From the NCBI RefSeq assembly GCF_014649955.1, contig NZ_BMUA01000001.1:682001-746000 (forward strand): a stretch of DNA of 64,000 nt. The letters are read 5' to 3'. Below are positions 24,187 through 32,633 of this stretch, piece by piece. Positions within the stretch are counted from its first letter, which is position 1. Each line of letters starts with the position of its first letter. A program made the position numbers and the translations under genes. The DNA is from Streptomyces violascens (GTDB lineage Bacteria > Actinomycetota > Actinomycetes > Streptomycetales > Streptomycetaceae). Under the pieces are notes generated by a model. That model saw only the letters and a list, made by a program, of their open reading frames with translations, ran no database searches and was not told the DNA's origin.

Positions 24187-24555
24187 GTGGACGACGGCAC
24201 GGCGATCGAGCCGTACGGAGCGCCGGCCTTCGCCTGTCTGCCGCACCTCACCGACCGGGCGGAAGCCGCCCGGTTCTGGTGGCAGTTCGCGGCCGGCGCC
24301 GGCTCCCCCGCCGCGGCGCACCGCCTGTATCCGCACCCTCTGCGGTACGGCGAGCCGCACGACGCCCAGCACTGGCGGGAGCAGACCGAGACCCTGGCGG
24401 ACAGCGCCTCACCGGACCCGCCCCACGGGCTCCACCCCGCCGAGCACGAACCCCTGCTGCCGCAGGCCCGCAGCGGCCCGGCCTCGGCCGACGGCGTCCG
24501 GGAGGCCGCCGGCTGCCCGCCGTGTAGGCCGGACGGCACAAGCCGACCTGCGTGA
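24187..24555 (+). CDS. Hypothetical protein, possibly a truncated remnant
   Basis: 122 aa from GTG 24187, which has no clear ribosome site; the frame is open upstream through the chitinase promoter. Residues 5-65 (EPYGAPAFACLPHLTDR, ARFWWQFAAGAGSPAAAHRLY, GEPHDAQHWREQ) are helix-forming and resemble the TPR-like helical repeats of small Streptomyces hypothetical proteins. The C-terminal 50 residues are low complexity. It could be a fragment of a longer repeat protein. Coding status uncertain. Confidence 0.4.
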   Translation: MDDGTAIEPYGAPAFACLPHLTDRAEAARFWWQFAAGAGSPAAAHRLYPHPLRYGEPHDAQHWREQTETLADSASPDPPHGLHPAEHEPLLPQARSGPASADGVREAAGCPPCRPDGTSRPA

Positions 24556-24582
24556 CGTCCGTTCTGTTCCTACGGTGGCGCA

Positions 24583-25734
24583 ATGGTCATCAGATCCGGA
24601 TTCCGCTCCATGGCTGCGCTCACCGCCACTGCCGCCATCGGTCTGTGCTGCCTCGCTCCGACACCCGTCAGCTCCGCCTCCACTCCCCTGCCGGGGCCGC
24701 CCACGGGCGAGCACGTACGCCCGCGGCGGGACGCACCCGCCCTTCCGAGTGACGTCTCCGCCCTGTCGTACGTGGTCGCGGACGCCCGCACGGGGAAGGT
24801 CCTCGCCGCCCGGGACGCCCATCGCAAGCTGCCGCCGGCCAGCACCCTCAAGACGCTGTTCGCGGTCACCGCGCTCCCCCATCTGCGCGCCGAGGACCGG
24901 CACACGGTCTCCGACCAGGACCTCGCGGGCATCGGTCCGGGCAGCAGCCTGGTGGGCATCGAGCCCGGGCACACCTACCAGGTGTCCGACCTGTGGCGCG
25001 GGGTCTTCCTCAGCTCGGGCAACGATGCCGTGCACGTGCTGGCCGCGCTGAACGGCGGCTGGGAGGAGACGGCGACCCAGATGCAGGCCCAGGCCCGGCG
25101 GCTCGGCGCCCTGGACACCGAGGTCGTCTCGCCGGACGGCTACGACAGCCCGGGCCAGGTGTCCTCGGCGTTCGACCTGGCGGTGTTCGCCCGGGCGGGT
25201 CTGGCCCGGCCGGACTTCGCCGAGTACTGCTCGACGGCGTCGGCGCAGTTCCCGGGCGAGGGCGGCTCGTACGGCATCGTGAACACCAACCGGCTGCTGT
25301 CCGGCGCCGACGGGATCGCGCGGTACCCGGGGATCATCGGGGTCAAGAACGGCTACACGTCCCACGCGGGCAACACCTTGATCGCCGCCGCCAGGCAGGG
25401 CGAGCGCACCTTGCTGGTGACCGTCATGAATCCGCAGGCCGGCGGCGGATTCACGGTCTACGAGGAGGCCCGCACCCTGCTCGACTGGGGCTTCAAGGCA
25501 TGGGACAGCGTCGACGCGGTGGGCACGCTGGAACCCGTACGGCCCGCCAAGTCGGCCCGGCGTCAGGCACAGATCACGCATGCGGCGGCGGCGAAGCCGA
25601 CCAGCGGGGCGGACGACGAGTGGGCCTGGCCGGTGACGGGCTCCGTGGCCGGAGGCCTCGCCGTCGTCGGAACGTTTCTCGTGGTGATGCGCCGCCGCAC
25701 GGTCAGGCGTCGCGCGGAGCGCAGGACGCGGTGA
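24583..25734 (+). CDS. D-alanyl-D-alanine carboxypeptidase (peptidase S11)
   Basis: 383 aa. Signal peptide (about 1-32), then the penicillin-binding fold: SxxK as PASTLK (Ser87, Lys90), SxN as SSGN (Ser145, Asn147), and the third motif as VKNGYTS, i.e. K-N-G where most S11 enzymes have K-T-G. A C-terminal membrane helix (about 348-367) with an Arg-rich tail anchors it. Removes the terminal D-Ala of peptidoglycan stem peptides outside the membrane. The KNG variant may alter beta-lactam affinity or activity. Confidence 0.92.
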   Translation: MVIRSGFRSMAALTATAAIGLCCLAPTPVSSASTPLPGPPTGEHVRPRRDAPALPSDVSALSYVVADARTGKVLAARDAHRKLPPASTLKTLFAVTALPHLRAEDRHTVSDQDLAGIGPGSSLVGIEPGHTYQVSDLWRGVFLSSGNDAVHVLAALNGGWEETATQMQAQARRLGALDTEVVSPDGYDSPGQVSSAFDLAVFARAGLARPDFAEYCSTASAQFPGEGGSYGIVNTNRLLSGADGIARYPGIIGVKNGYTSHAGNTLIAAARQGERTLLVTVMNPQAGGGFTVYEEARTLLDWGFKAWDSVDAVGTLEPVRPAKSARRQAQITHAAAAKPTSGADDEWAWPVTGSVAGGLAVVGTFLVVMRRRTVRRRAERRTR

Positions 25735-25746
25735 GCCCTCACCGCG
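25727..25746. terminator. Hairpin overlapping a stop codon, convergent genes
   Basis: CGCGGTGAG and CTCACCGCG form a perfect 9-bp stem around CC; the carboxypeptidase TGA lies inside the left arm and the LysR stop is 7 bp beyond the right arm. Probably a shared terminator. Confidence 0.55.
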
Positions 25747-25752
25747 CTTCCC

Positions 25753-26667
25753 TCAGGGCGGGCCGGGCCCGACGAGCGCGCTGCGCAGCCGGGCCAGCAG
25801 GGCCCGGCCCGCGGGTCCCGCCGGGCCCCGGGTGCGCCAGGCCAGGGCGATCCGGCCGCGCGGCTCCGGCTCGACGATGCGCAGGGTCCGCAGGCCCGCG
25901 GCGAACTCCGCGCCGGGCGGCGGGGCGGGAAGTACGGCGACCCCGAGGCCGCGTACGGCGAGGCGGGCCAGGAGCTGCGGGGAGGCTGCCTCGAAGGCGA
26001 TGCGCGGCTGGATTCCGGCGTCGGCGCAGGCCCGGTCGAGGACCGCGCGAAGGCCAGTGCCGCGCGGCAGGCTGATGAGGGGGCGGCCCGCCAGGTCGGC
26101 GAGGCGGACCTCCCCTCGGCCGGGTGCGAGGAGCGGGTCGCCCGGGGCGACGGCGGCCACCAGGGGCTCGTCGACGACGACGTCGAGTGCGACGCCGGGC
26201 GGGAGCGCGTCCTGCGCGATCCCGACCAGGGCGATGTCGAGCCGCCCCGCGAGCAGCGCGGCGAGCATCCGCTCGGAGGTGTCCTCGGTGAGCGTGATCT
26301 CGACGTCGGGATGGGCGTCGTGGAAGTCGGCCAGGAGGACCGCCACGTCGAACTCCTCGGTGGCGGCGCCGGAGACCACACCGAGGGTGACGTGGCCGCG
26401 CAGCAGACCGGTGAACTCGTCCACGGTGTGCCGCACCGCGTCGACGGCGGCGAGCGCGGCCCGCGCGTACGGCAGTACCGCCTCGCCCACCTCGGTGGTG
26501 GTGACCGAACCGCCGGTGCGGTCGAGCAGGGGCTGGCCGAGCTCCCGCTCCAACTGCCGGATCTGCGCGCTGATTCCGGGTTGCGCCACATGCAGACGGG
26601 CGGCGGCCCGGGTGAAGTTGGCCTCCTCCACCACCGCGACGAAGTACCGCAGCTGCCGAAGCTCCAT
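25753..26667 (-). CDS. LysR-family transcriptional regulator
   Basis: 304 aa from ATG 26667, the canonical start (MELRQLRYFVAVVEEANFTR); the longer frame to 26742 is not family-like. HTH 1-60, then two Rossmann-like effector lobes (about 90-295) with a TLGVVSG-type hinge. The family binds as tetramers at T-N11-A sites and is usually autoregulated. The target gene is not obvious: downstream is the convergent carboxypeptidase, upstream the divergent protease-inhibitor gene. Confidence 0.93.
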   Translation of the reverse strand: MELRQLRYFVAVVEEANFTRAAARLHVAQPGISAQIRQLERELGQPLLDRTGGSVTTTEVGEAVLPYARAALAAVDAVRHTVDEFTGLLRGHVTLGVVSGAATEEFDVAVLLADFHDAHPDVEITLTEDTSERMLAALLAGRLDIALVGIAQDALPPGVALDVVVDEPLVAAVAPGDPLLAPGRGEVRLADLAGRPLISLPRGTGLRAVLDRACADAGIQPRIAFEAASPQLLARLAVRGLGVAVLPAPPPGAEFAAGLRTLRIVEPEPRGRIALAWRTRGPAGPAGRALLARLRSALVGPGPP

Positions 26668-26718
26668 GCCCGGGATCCTAGAGGGTGCCCTTGCCGCCGC
26701 TCCCCACCCGCCCAGCAC

Positions 26719-26767
26719 AGAGTGACACTCTGACCAGCCCACAATTCAGCCTAAGATTCCCAGAATC
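26719..26767. promoter_or_regulatory. Two palindromes in the LysR upstream region
   Basis: AGAGTGACACTCT (26719-26731, symmetric but for the centre) and GATTC-CCA-GAATC (26755-26767) lie 52 and 88 bp upstream of the LysR start, an arrangement expected for autoregulatory recognition and activation sites. The rest of the 326-bp gap (26668-26993) carries the leader of the inhibitor gene and no ORF. Confidence 0.4.
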
Positions 26768-26993
26768 AGCCCTGCCGATGCCTTGAAATCGACCACGGAT
26801 CCCCCAACAGGCCTTTCTTTTGGCCGACGTTGGCGGGCTCGGCGACCTGCACACACGTGCGATGTCCTGCATGGACGCGGCTCCATCAGGTTACTTCGCG
26901 TGACCGAATGTTTCCGGTGTGTTGCGCGGAGCTCTCCGCCGCGAGAGAGACTCCTGTTCGTTCTTCGGAAACCAACCCCAAGGAGTGTTCGAA

Positions 26994-27440
26994 ATGCGGA
27001 AGATCGCAGCAGTCAGTGCCGTCGCCGTCGCCTTGCTGGCCAACGGACTTGTCGGTACCGGACTCGGCAGCGCGACGGCGGCCCCGGCCGACGCCATGAA
27101 GCCGATGAGCCTGTACGCGCCGTCCGCGCTCGTGATCAGCGTCGAGCCCGGGACTGGCGACGAGGGCGCCTCCGTCCAGCGTGCGGTCACCCTCAGCTGC
27201 GCCCCGACGCCGTCGGGCACGCACCCCGCCCCGGCCGCGGCCTGTGCCGAACTCAGGCGCGCACAGGGCGACTTCACCGCCCTCTCCGCGAGCGGCGCCC
27301 CGCGCATCTGTACCAAGCTGTGGAACCCGGTCACCGTACGTGCGGAAGGCATCTGGAACGGCAAGCGGGTCAGCCACGTGCAGACCTACGGCAACTCCTG
27401 TATGAAGGCGGCCGGTTCGGAGGCCGTGTTCAACTTCTAG
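26994..27440 (+). CDS. SSI-family subtilisin/trypsin protease inhibitor
   Basis: 148 aa from ATG 26994 (AAGGAG nine bases upstream). Signal peptide to about residue 30. Mature part matches Streptomyces subtilisin inhibitor: SLYAPSALVISV, AVTLSCAPTPSGTHPA, IWNGKRVSHVQTYGNSC. Four Cys (69, 84, 106, 136) form the two family disulfides. The reactive-site loop reads CTK-LW where SSI has CPM-VY, so the P1 residue is Lys108; this predicts strong trypsin inhibition besides subtilisin. Secreted as a dimer to control extracellular proteases during differentiation. Confidence 0.95.
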   Translation: MRKIAAVSAVAVALLANGLVGTGLGSATAAPADAMKPMSLYAPSALVISVEPGTGDEGASVQRAVTLSCAPTPSGTHPAPAAACAELRRAQGDFTALSASGAPRICTKLWNPVTVRAEGIWNGKRVSHVQTYGNSCMKAAGSEAVFNF

Positions 27441-27450
27441 GCGGCCGCAC

Positions 27451-27473
27451 CGGAGGCGGGGGTCCGGCCTCCG
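27451..27473 (+). terminator. Hairpin after the protease-inhibitor gene
   Basis: CGGAGGC and GCCTCCG form a perfect 7-bp stem with a 9-nt loop, 10 bp after the stop codon, flanked by GCGGCCG/CGCGGCC which can extend it. Confidence 0.5.
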
Positions 27474-27596
27474 CGCGGCCGGAGCTGCCGCAAGGGGTGA
27501 CAGGAGGAATCCAACTCATGTTACTTGACATGTCTTCGTCGATTCACCCGACGATGGCACTGTCCTGACGGAGAGTCACCCCCACTAGGAGGACCC

Positions 27597-28688
27597 GTGT
27601 CGGATCCCCGGCCCAGACGATTCACGCCCCGGCTGCGGACAGCCCTGCCCGTCGCGCTCGCCGCCTGCCTCGCCCTCGCAACGGCGGGCGCCGGCGACAG
27701 CGCTTCCGCGGCGGGGCCCGAGACCCTGCCGCTGTCCGGGGCCACCGTCTCCGGCCTGCACAACACCTACGACCCGGCCGCCTTCCCCTACTTGGCACAG
27801 GCCCTGGACACCGGCACGTCGATGATCGAGCTCGATGTGTGGGACGACTTCATCACCAAGGAGTGGAAAGTCAGCCACTCCAACCCGCTGGGCAACAGCA
27901 ACAACTGCGTGAACGCCGCCACCCCCGCCCAGCTCTACACCGGCGGCGCCAACAAGAACCTGGAGAGCTGCCTGGACGACGTACGGGTCTGGCTGGCGGC
28001 CCACCCCGGGCACCCACCGCTGGTCATCAAGCTGGAGATGAAGGCGGGCTTCCAGGCCACGTACGGCATGAGCCCCGCCAAGCTCGACAAGGCGATCAGC
28101 GACCACCTCGGCTCGGCGGTGTTCCGCCCGGCGGACCTGCTCGCCAAGCCGGGCGGCGGCCAGTACGCCACGCTCGACGAGGCCGCCGGCGCGGGCAACT
28201 GGCCGACCCGCCAGGCACTCGCGGGCAAGGTGATGCTCGAAGTCATCCCGGGCACGGTCGAGGAGGGCAACCCCACCGACAGCCTGTGGACGGACGTCGA
28301 GTACGCCCGCTACCTGCGGGACCTGGCCGCGGCGGGGCGTACGGGGCAGGCTCAGATCTTCCCCGCGGTCCACAACGCCCAGGCGGGCGACCCCCGTTCA
28401 CGCTACGCCGATGCCTCGATCCGTCCGTGGTTCGTGGTCTTCGACGGTGATGCGGCGACGTATACGAACGGTTCGATCGACACCAACTGGTACGACGCGC
28501 ACCACTACTTCCTCGTCATGACCGACGCCCAGAACGTCGCCCCGGCCCTCGACGACAAGAACCCGTCACCGGCGGACGCCCAGGCACGGGTCGCCCGGCT
28601 CGCCGCCGCCCACGCCAGCGTCGCCTCCAACGACTGGGCCTCTCTTCCCCAGGTCCAGTCGCTGGCCCTGCCCCGCGGGGTGGGCTGA
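27597..28688 (+). CDS. Secreted Ca-dependent phosphatidylinositol-specific phospholipase C
   Basis: 363 aa from GTG 27597, with AGGAGG four bases upstream. Signal peptide to about residue 38 (ASA-AG). TIM-barrel PI-PLC with catalytic His55 in VSGLHNTYDP and second His in KVSHSNPLG, acidic Ca ligands in IELDVWDD and a KLEMK strand, as in the S. antibioticus Ca-dependent enzyme, which is mechanistically between bacterial and eukaryotic PLCs. Cleaves phosphatidylinositol to inositol phosphate and diacylglycerol outside the cell. Single gene closed by a hairpin. Confidence 0.88.
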   Translation: MSDPRPRRFTPRLRTALPVALAACLALATAGAGDSASAAGPETLPLSGATVSGLHNTYDPAAFPYLAQALDTGTSMIELDVWDDFITKEWKVSHSNPLGNSNNCVNAATPAQLYTGGANKNLESCLDDVRVWLAAHPGHPPLVIKLEMKAGFQATYGMSPAKLDKAISDHLGSAVFRPADLLAKPGGGQYATLDEAAGAGNWPTRQALAGKVMLEVIPGTVEEGNPTDSLWTDVEYARYLRDLAAAGRTGQAQIFPAVHNAQAGDPRSRYADASIRPWFVVFDGDAATYTNGSIDTNWYDAHHYFLVMTDAQNVAPALDDKNPSPADAQARVARLAAAHASVASNDWASLPQVQSLALPRGVG

Positions 28689-28732
28689 CGGAACCCGCAC
28701 GGACGGGGGCGGCAGCCCTCGCCCGGCGGTGA

Positions 28733-28777
28733 CCGCCCGTGGCCGGTTCGGACGACCGGACACGGGCGGGCCCTTTT
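28733..28777 (+). terminator. Terminator hairpin with T-run after the PI-PLC gene
   Basis: CCGCCCGTGGCCGG and CCGGACACGGGCGG form a 14-bp stem with one mismatch and a 9-nt loop, followed by GCCCTTTTC. This is one of the few T-tailed terminators in the window. Confidence 0.75.
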
Positions 28778-28889
28778 CGGTCACCTTCCACGCGTGAGGG
28801 CAGCCACACCCTGAGCATCAAAGCAACAAGATTTTCACAGACTTGGCATATTCCAGGAAGAATCTTCACGATCGGCGGCCTGGTGACCG

Positions 28890-28919
28890 GTGTTCAGCAA
28901 GAACCCCCTTGTTGAACAC
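28890..28919 (+). promoter_or_regulatory. 12-bp hairpin in the region upstream of melC1
   Basis: GTGTTCAGCAAG and CTTGTTGAACAC pair over 12 bp in RNA (one G-U) with a 6-nt AACCCC loop, 130 bp before the melC1 start. The gap 28778-29048 is otherwise AT-richer than its surroundings (28815-28870) and has no supported ORF. The element may be a leader hairpin or an operator of the tyrosinase operon. Confidence 0.4.
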
Positions 28920-29048
28920 TGCACTTCGAATCGGGACATGTCCGCATAGCGGCCAACCAATACGGCCGGACTTCTTGATCCGTGGACCTGGCCGGTAGGG
29001 ATGGCACTGAACCACTTGCCAACCCACCACGCATCCATGGGGATTCCT

Positions 29049-29435
29049 ATGTCTCGACCGTCCCGACCGTCCCGGCCCACCCGCCGCCAGGCCATCGGCG
29101 TCACCGCCGGAACCCTCGCCGGGCTCGCCCTGGCCGGCACCGCACACGCCTCCACGAGTCCGGCGAAGACCGGCCATGAGGGGCACGGCGCGCCCGAGGC
29201 CTTCGACGAGGTGTTCCAGGGGCGCCGGATACAGGGCGTGCCCGGCGCCGGGCACATGCACCACGGCGGCGGGTACGCCGTGCGGATAGACGGCCAGGAA
29301 CTGCACGTGATGCAGAACGCCGACGGGACCTGGATCAGCGTCGTGAACCACTACGAGCCGTTTGCCACGCCTCGCGCGGTAGCGCGCGCCGCCGTGGTGG
29401 AGCTCCAGGGCGCCGCCCTCGTCCCGCTCGCCTGA
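29049..29435 (+). CDS. melC1: Tyrosinase cofactor / copper chaperone MelC1
   Basis: 128 aa from ATG 29049; an in-frame ATG at 29037 is possible and the ribosome site is poor. Tat signal with twin Arg at 12-13 ([12 protein letters not shown]) and a hydrophobic stretch ending near THA. The mature chaperone shows [21 protein letters not shown] and [19 protein letters not shown]; Tyr102 corresponds to the caddie Tyr98 that enters the tyrosinase active site. It loads two coppers onto MelC2 and carries it through the Tat system. First gene of the mel operon. Confidence 0.93.
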   Translation: MSRPSRPSRPTRRQAIGVTAGTLAGLALAGTAHASTSPAKTGHEGHGAPEAFDEVFQGRRIQGVPGAGHMHHGGGYAVRIDGQELHVMQNADGTWISVVNHYEPFATPRAVARAAVVELQGAALVPLA

Positions 29436-29511
29436 GCCGAGGCGGCAAGTCCCACGAGACCTGCCCCGTTCACGCGCCCATCCGCACCCCAGCCCAACCA
29501 GGAGCACAGCC

Positions 29512-30339
29512 ATGGCCGTTCGCAAGAATCAGGCGCACCTCACCGCCACCGAGAAGCGCCGCCTCGTCGACGCGCTGCTTCAGCTGAAGCGCAACGGGAA
29601 GTACGACGCCTTCGTCACCACGCACAACGCCTTCATCATGAGCGACACCGACACGGGTGACCGGGTCGGCCACCGTTCTCCGTCGTTCCTGCCCTGGCAC
29701 CGCAGATTCCTCATCGAGTTCGAGCAGGCCCTGCAGTCGGTCGACCCTTCGGTCACGGTGCCGTACTGGGACTGGACGGTCGACCGCACCCCGAGTTCCT
29801 CGCTGTGGGCGGCCGACTTCCTCGGCGGCACCGGGCGCAGCCGGGACGGCCAGGTGATGGACGGGCCGTTCGCCCAGAGCGCGGGCGGCTGGCCCCTCAA
29901 CGTCCGTGTGGACGGCCGCACTTACCTGCGCCGGGCGCTCGGCGCAGGCGTCGCCCAGCTGCCGACCCGGGCCGAGGTCGACAGCGTCCTTGCCATGACG
30001 ACGTACGACATGGCGCCGTGGAACAGCGCGTCCGACGGCTTCCGCAACCACCTCGAAGGCTGGCGCGGGGTCAATCTGCACAACCGCGTCCATGTGTGGG
30101 TCGGCGGGCAGATGGGGACGGGGGCCTCGCCCAACGACCCGGTGTTCTGGATGCACCACGCCTTCGTGGACAAGCTCTGGTCGCAGTGGCAGGCCATGCA
30201 CCCGGGCTCGCCCTATCTGCCGACGGCGGGGACGCGGGACGTGGTGGACCTGCACGACACGATGCGGCCGTGGAACAACGTGACCCCGGCGGATCTCCTC
30301 GACCACACCCGTTACTACACGTACGACACGGCGGCCTGA
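29512..30339 (+). CDS. melC2: Tyrosinase MelC2
   Basis: 275 aa with all six copper-ligand histidines at the canonical Streptomyces positions: His38, His54, His63 (CuA) and His190, His194, His216 (CuB). No signal peptide, as expected since MelC1 supplies it. CAGGAG precedes ATG 29512. Oxidises monophenols and o-diphenols to quinones, giving melanin. 76 bp downstream of melC1 on the same transcript. Confidence 0.97.
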   Translation: MAVRKNQAHLTATEKRRLVDALLQLKRNGKYDAFVTTHNAFIMSDTDTGDRVGHRSPSFLPWHRRFLIEFEQALQSVDPSVTVPYWDWTVDRTPSSSLWAADFLGGTGRSRDGQVMDGPFAQSAGGWPLNVRVDGRTYLRRALGAGVAQLPTRAEVDSVLAMTTYDMAPWNSASDGFRNHLEGWRGVNLHNRVHVWVGGQMGTGASPNDPVFWMHHAFVDKLWSQWQAMHPGSPYLPTAGTRDVVDLHDTMRPWNNVTPADLLDHTRYYTYDTAA

Positions 30340-30470
30340 GCCCGCCTCCCGCCGGGGCGCTGCGCGCCGAGCATGGCACGCAGCGCCCGGTCCCGGTCCT
30401 TCACATGGACCAGGACCAGGCGCGCGTGCACGAAGTCGAAGGGGCCCGAGGGTGCTTCGTCCTCGGTCAT
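30315..30470 (-). pseudogene. Remnant of a class I SAM methyltransferase
   Basis: A 51-codon minus-strand frame encodes GPFDFVHARLVLVHVKDRD and ALRAMLGAQRPGG, the motif IV to post-motif segment of type-11 methyltransferases (FD-VHAR--LVH--DR--AL--M---L-PGG). The SAM-binding glycine loop and all of the C-terminus are missing, and the 3' end overlaps melC2 on the other strand. It lies 22 bp after the ABC permease stop. Read as a gene scar. Confidence 0.55.
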
Positions 30471-30492
30471 AGCGATCATGACGGCAGCCGGC

Positions 30493-31356
30493 TCAGCGGG
30501 CCAGTCTGCCGAGCAGCGAGGAGGCGGCCAGGATGCCGAGGGCGGCCGCGAGCAGCAGCACCCCGTAGTCGAGGCCGAGATGGGTCGGGGTGCCGAGCAG
30601 CAGGCCGCGCAGGGCGTCGACCTGGTAGCTCAGCGGGTTGGCCTTGCTGACGGCCTGGAGCCAGCCCGGCATGATCGACACCGGGTACAGGGCGCTGGAG
30701 CCGAAGAACAGCGGCATCGTGATGGCCTGGCCGATGCCCATCAGGCGGTCGCGGGTCAGCACGATCCCGGCGATCGACATCGACAGGCAGGAGAAGAACG
30801 CGGAGCCGAGGACGACCGCGACGCCGACGCCGATCAGCTTCAGGGGGTTCCAGGTCAGAGCCACCCCGAGCAGCGCGGCGATCGCGATCACCACGACCGC
30901 CTGGATGAGCGCCTTCACCCCGGCCGCGAAGGCCTTGCCGGTGATCAGCGCGGAGCGCGGGGTCGGGGTGACCAGGAGCTTGGTGAGGATGCCCGAGTCC
31001 CGCTCCCAGATGATCATGATCCCGTAGAAGATGGCGATGAACATGGCGGACTGGGCGATGATGCCGGGCGCCAGATAGTCGATGTACGGGATGCCGCCGG
31101 TCGGGATCGCCTTGATGCGGGTGAAGGTCTCGCCGAAGATGAGCAGCCACAGGGCGGGCTGCACGGCCCGGGTGTAGAGCTCGGCGCGGTCGTGCCGGAG
31201 CTTTTGCAGTTCGACCGCGCACAGGGCGCCGGCCCGTGCGGGCAGGACGCGCCAGCCCGTGCGGGGCCGCGGCGGGACGAGGAGCAGATCGAGGGCGCCC
31301 GCGGTGCCGAGGGGCTCAGCCGAGGCGGGCTGCGGTGCGGCGGGTGCTGCGGACAT
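30493..31356 (-). CDS. ABC-2 type exporter permease
   Basis: 287 aa from ATG 31356, preceded by GGAGGTGA; this start lies 40 bp inside the upstream ATPase gene. N-terminal cytoplasmic region, then six membrane helices and the ABC-2 signature region around GIMIIWERDSGILTKLLVTPTPRSALITGK (about 133-162). Resembles DrrB-like drug or lipid exporters. Works with the ATPase encoded just upstream; both are under the MarR gene. Confidence 0.92.
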   Translation of the reverse strand: MSAAPAAPQPASAEPLGTAGALDLLLVPPRPRTGWRVLPARAGALCAVELQKLRHDRAELYTRAVQPALWLLIFGETFTRIKAIPTGGIPYIDYLAPGIIAQSAMFIAIFYGIMIIWERDSGILTKLLVTPTPRSALITGKAFAAGVKALIQAVVVIAIAALLGVALTWNPLKLIGVGVAVVLGSAFFSCLSMSIAGIVLTRDRLMGIGQAITMPLFFGSSALYPVSIMPGWLQAVSKANPLSYQVDALRGLLLGTPTHLGLDYGVLLLAAALGILAASSLLGRLAR

Positions 31357-32143
31357 CGCGGAAGTCACCTCCCTCGCTGTCGAGCCCACGGCCTGCGACA
31401 TCGCGGAAGACGTCCTCCAGGGTGGGCGGCGGATCGTCGGGCCCGCGGCGCTCGCGCAGCTCGGACTTCAACCCCTGGGGCGTGCCCAGGGCACGTATCT
31501 TGCCGCGGTGCATGAGGGCGAGGCGGTCGCAGTACTGGTCGGCCTCGTCCATGTGGTGGGTGGTCACAAGGACGGTCATGCCGGTGGCCCGGCGCACCGC
31601 GTTGATGTGCTCCCACACGCTGGTGCGGGCGATCGGGTCGAGGCCGATCGTCGGCTCGTCGAGCATGAGCAGGCGGGGCGCGCTGACCAGCGCCTGGGCC
31701 AGTTCGAGACGGCGGATCATGCCGCCCGAGTAGGTGCGGGCCATGCGGTCGGCGGCCTCCGTGAGGTCGACGGCGTACAGGGCCTGCGCGACGCGGCGGG
31801 CGCGTTCCCTGCGCGGGACGTCGAAGACCCGGGCGAACAGGGCCACGTTCTCGCGCCCGGTCAGTCCCGCGTCGGCCGACAGCTGCTGCGGTACGTAGCC
31901 GAGCAGCCTGCGCACCGCCATCCGCTCCTTGGCCGCGTCGTGCCCGAAGACCCGTATGCGGCCCGCCGGTACCGGAAGCAGGGTGGTGATGCAGCGGATC
32001 GCGGTGGTCTTGCCCGCGCCGTTCGGGCCGAGCAGGCCGAAGACCTCGCCCGTGGTGACCGACAGGTCGAGCCCGTCGACCGCCCTGGTCTCGCCGAACG
32101 CGTACTCAAGGCCCGCGCACATCACCGCGTCGTCGTCGCTCAT
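31316..32143 (-). CDS. ABC exporter ATP-binding protein (DrrA-like)
   Basis: 275 aa. Walker A GPNGAGKTT (about 36-44), Q-loop YVPQQL, signature YSGGMIRRLELAQAL, Walker B LLMLDEPTIGLDP, switch His in TTHHMDEAD. C-terminal extension typical of the daunorubicin-resistance subfamily. Its ATG overlaps the MarR stop by 4 bp (ATGA), and its own 3' end overlaps the permease gene, so three genes form a tightly coupled operon. Confidence 0.95.
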   Translation of the reverse strand: MSDDDAVMCAGLEYAFGETRAVDGLDLSVTTGEVFGLLGPNGAGKTTAIRCITTLLPVPAGRIRVFGHDAAKERMAVRRLLGYVPQQLSADAGLTGRENVALFARVFDVPRRERARRVAQALYAVDLTEAADRMARTYSGGMIRRLELAQALVSAPRLLMLDEPTIGLDPIARTSVWEHINAVRRATGMTVLVTTHHMDEADQYCDRLALMHRGKIRALGTPQGLKSELRERRGPDDPPPTLEDVFRDVAGRGLDSEGGDFRDVRSTRRTAARLG

Positions 32144-32604
32144 GACTCCTCCGCTTCCTCATGCAGGTTCTCGGCGAGCCGGCGCAGGGCGGGCAGGGCC
32201 GCGGCGAGCGCGGCCCGGTCGGCCGCGTCCAGGCGCGCCACCTGGTCGCGTACGAGCGCGGCGCGGCGCCGCTGCCAGTCGCGCAGCCGCTCGACCGCGG
32301 CGGGCGTCGCGTACAGCCGGGCCGAGCGGCGGTCGCCCGGATCGGTCTCGCGCCGCATGTACCCGTCCCTCACCAGCTGATTGACCAGCGTGGAGACCGA
32401 GTTGCCCGCGAGGTACAGCTCCTTGGCGGCGGCCGAAACGCCGATGCCGGGCCGGGTGGTGACGAGCCGGAGCAGCTCGATGTGGGCGCCGCGCAGCCGG
32501 GGCACGGTCAGGCCGCGGCGCAGTCTTCGCCGGATGAGCCGCTGGACACCGGCGAGCACATCGGCGAAGGAGTCGTCGAACGGCTCGGCCTCTTCGACAG
32601 CCAT
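32140..32604 (-). CDS. MarR-family transcriptional regulator
   Basis: 154 aa. Winged-HTH core about 35-105 with GVSAAAKELYLAGNSVSTLVNQLVRDGYMRRETDPGDRRSARLY, the MarR wing. First gene of the operon with the ABC exporter; probably a repressor released by an exported drug-like ligand. An imperfect 19-bp palindrome sits 11 bp before its start. Confidence 0.93.
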   Translation of the reverse strand: MAVEEAEPFDDSFADVLAGVQRLIRRRLRRGLTVPRLRGAHIELLRLVTTRPGIGVSAAAKELYLAGNSVSTLVNQLVRDGYMRRETDPGDRRSARLYATPAAVERLRDWQRRRAALVRDQVARLDAADRAALAAALPALRRLAENLHEEAEES

Positions 32605-32614
32605 GCCCCCATTT

Positions 32615-32633
32615 TATCTCTCAGTAAGAGGTA
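32615..32633. promoter_or_regulatory. Likely MarR operator
   Basis: TATCTCT-CAGTA-AGAGGTA is a 7-bp inverted repeat with one mismatch, AT-rich, directly upstream of the MarR start codon. Size and place fit MarR autorepression. 32634-32801 holds the divergent promoter region of the membrane-protein gene and no ORF. Confidence 0.55.
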
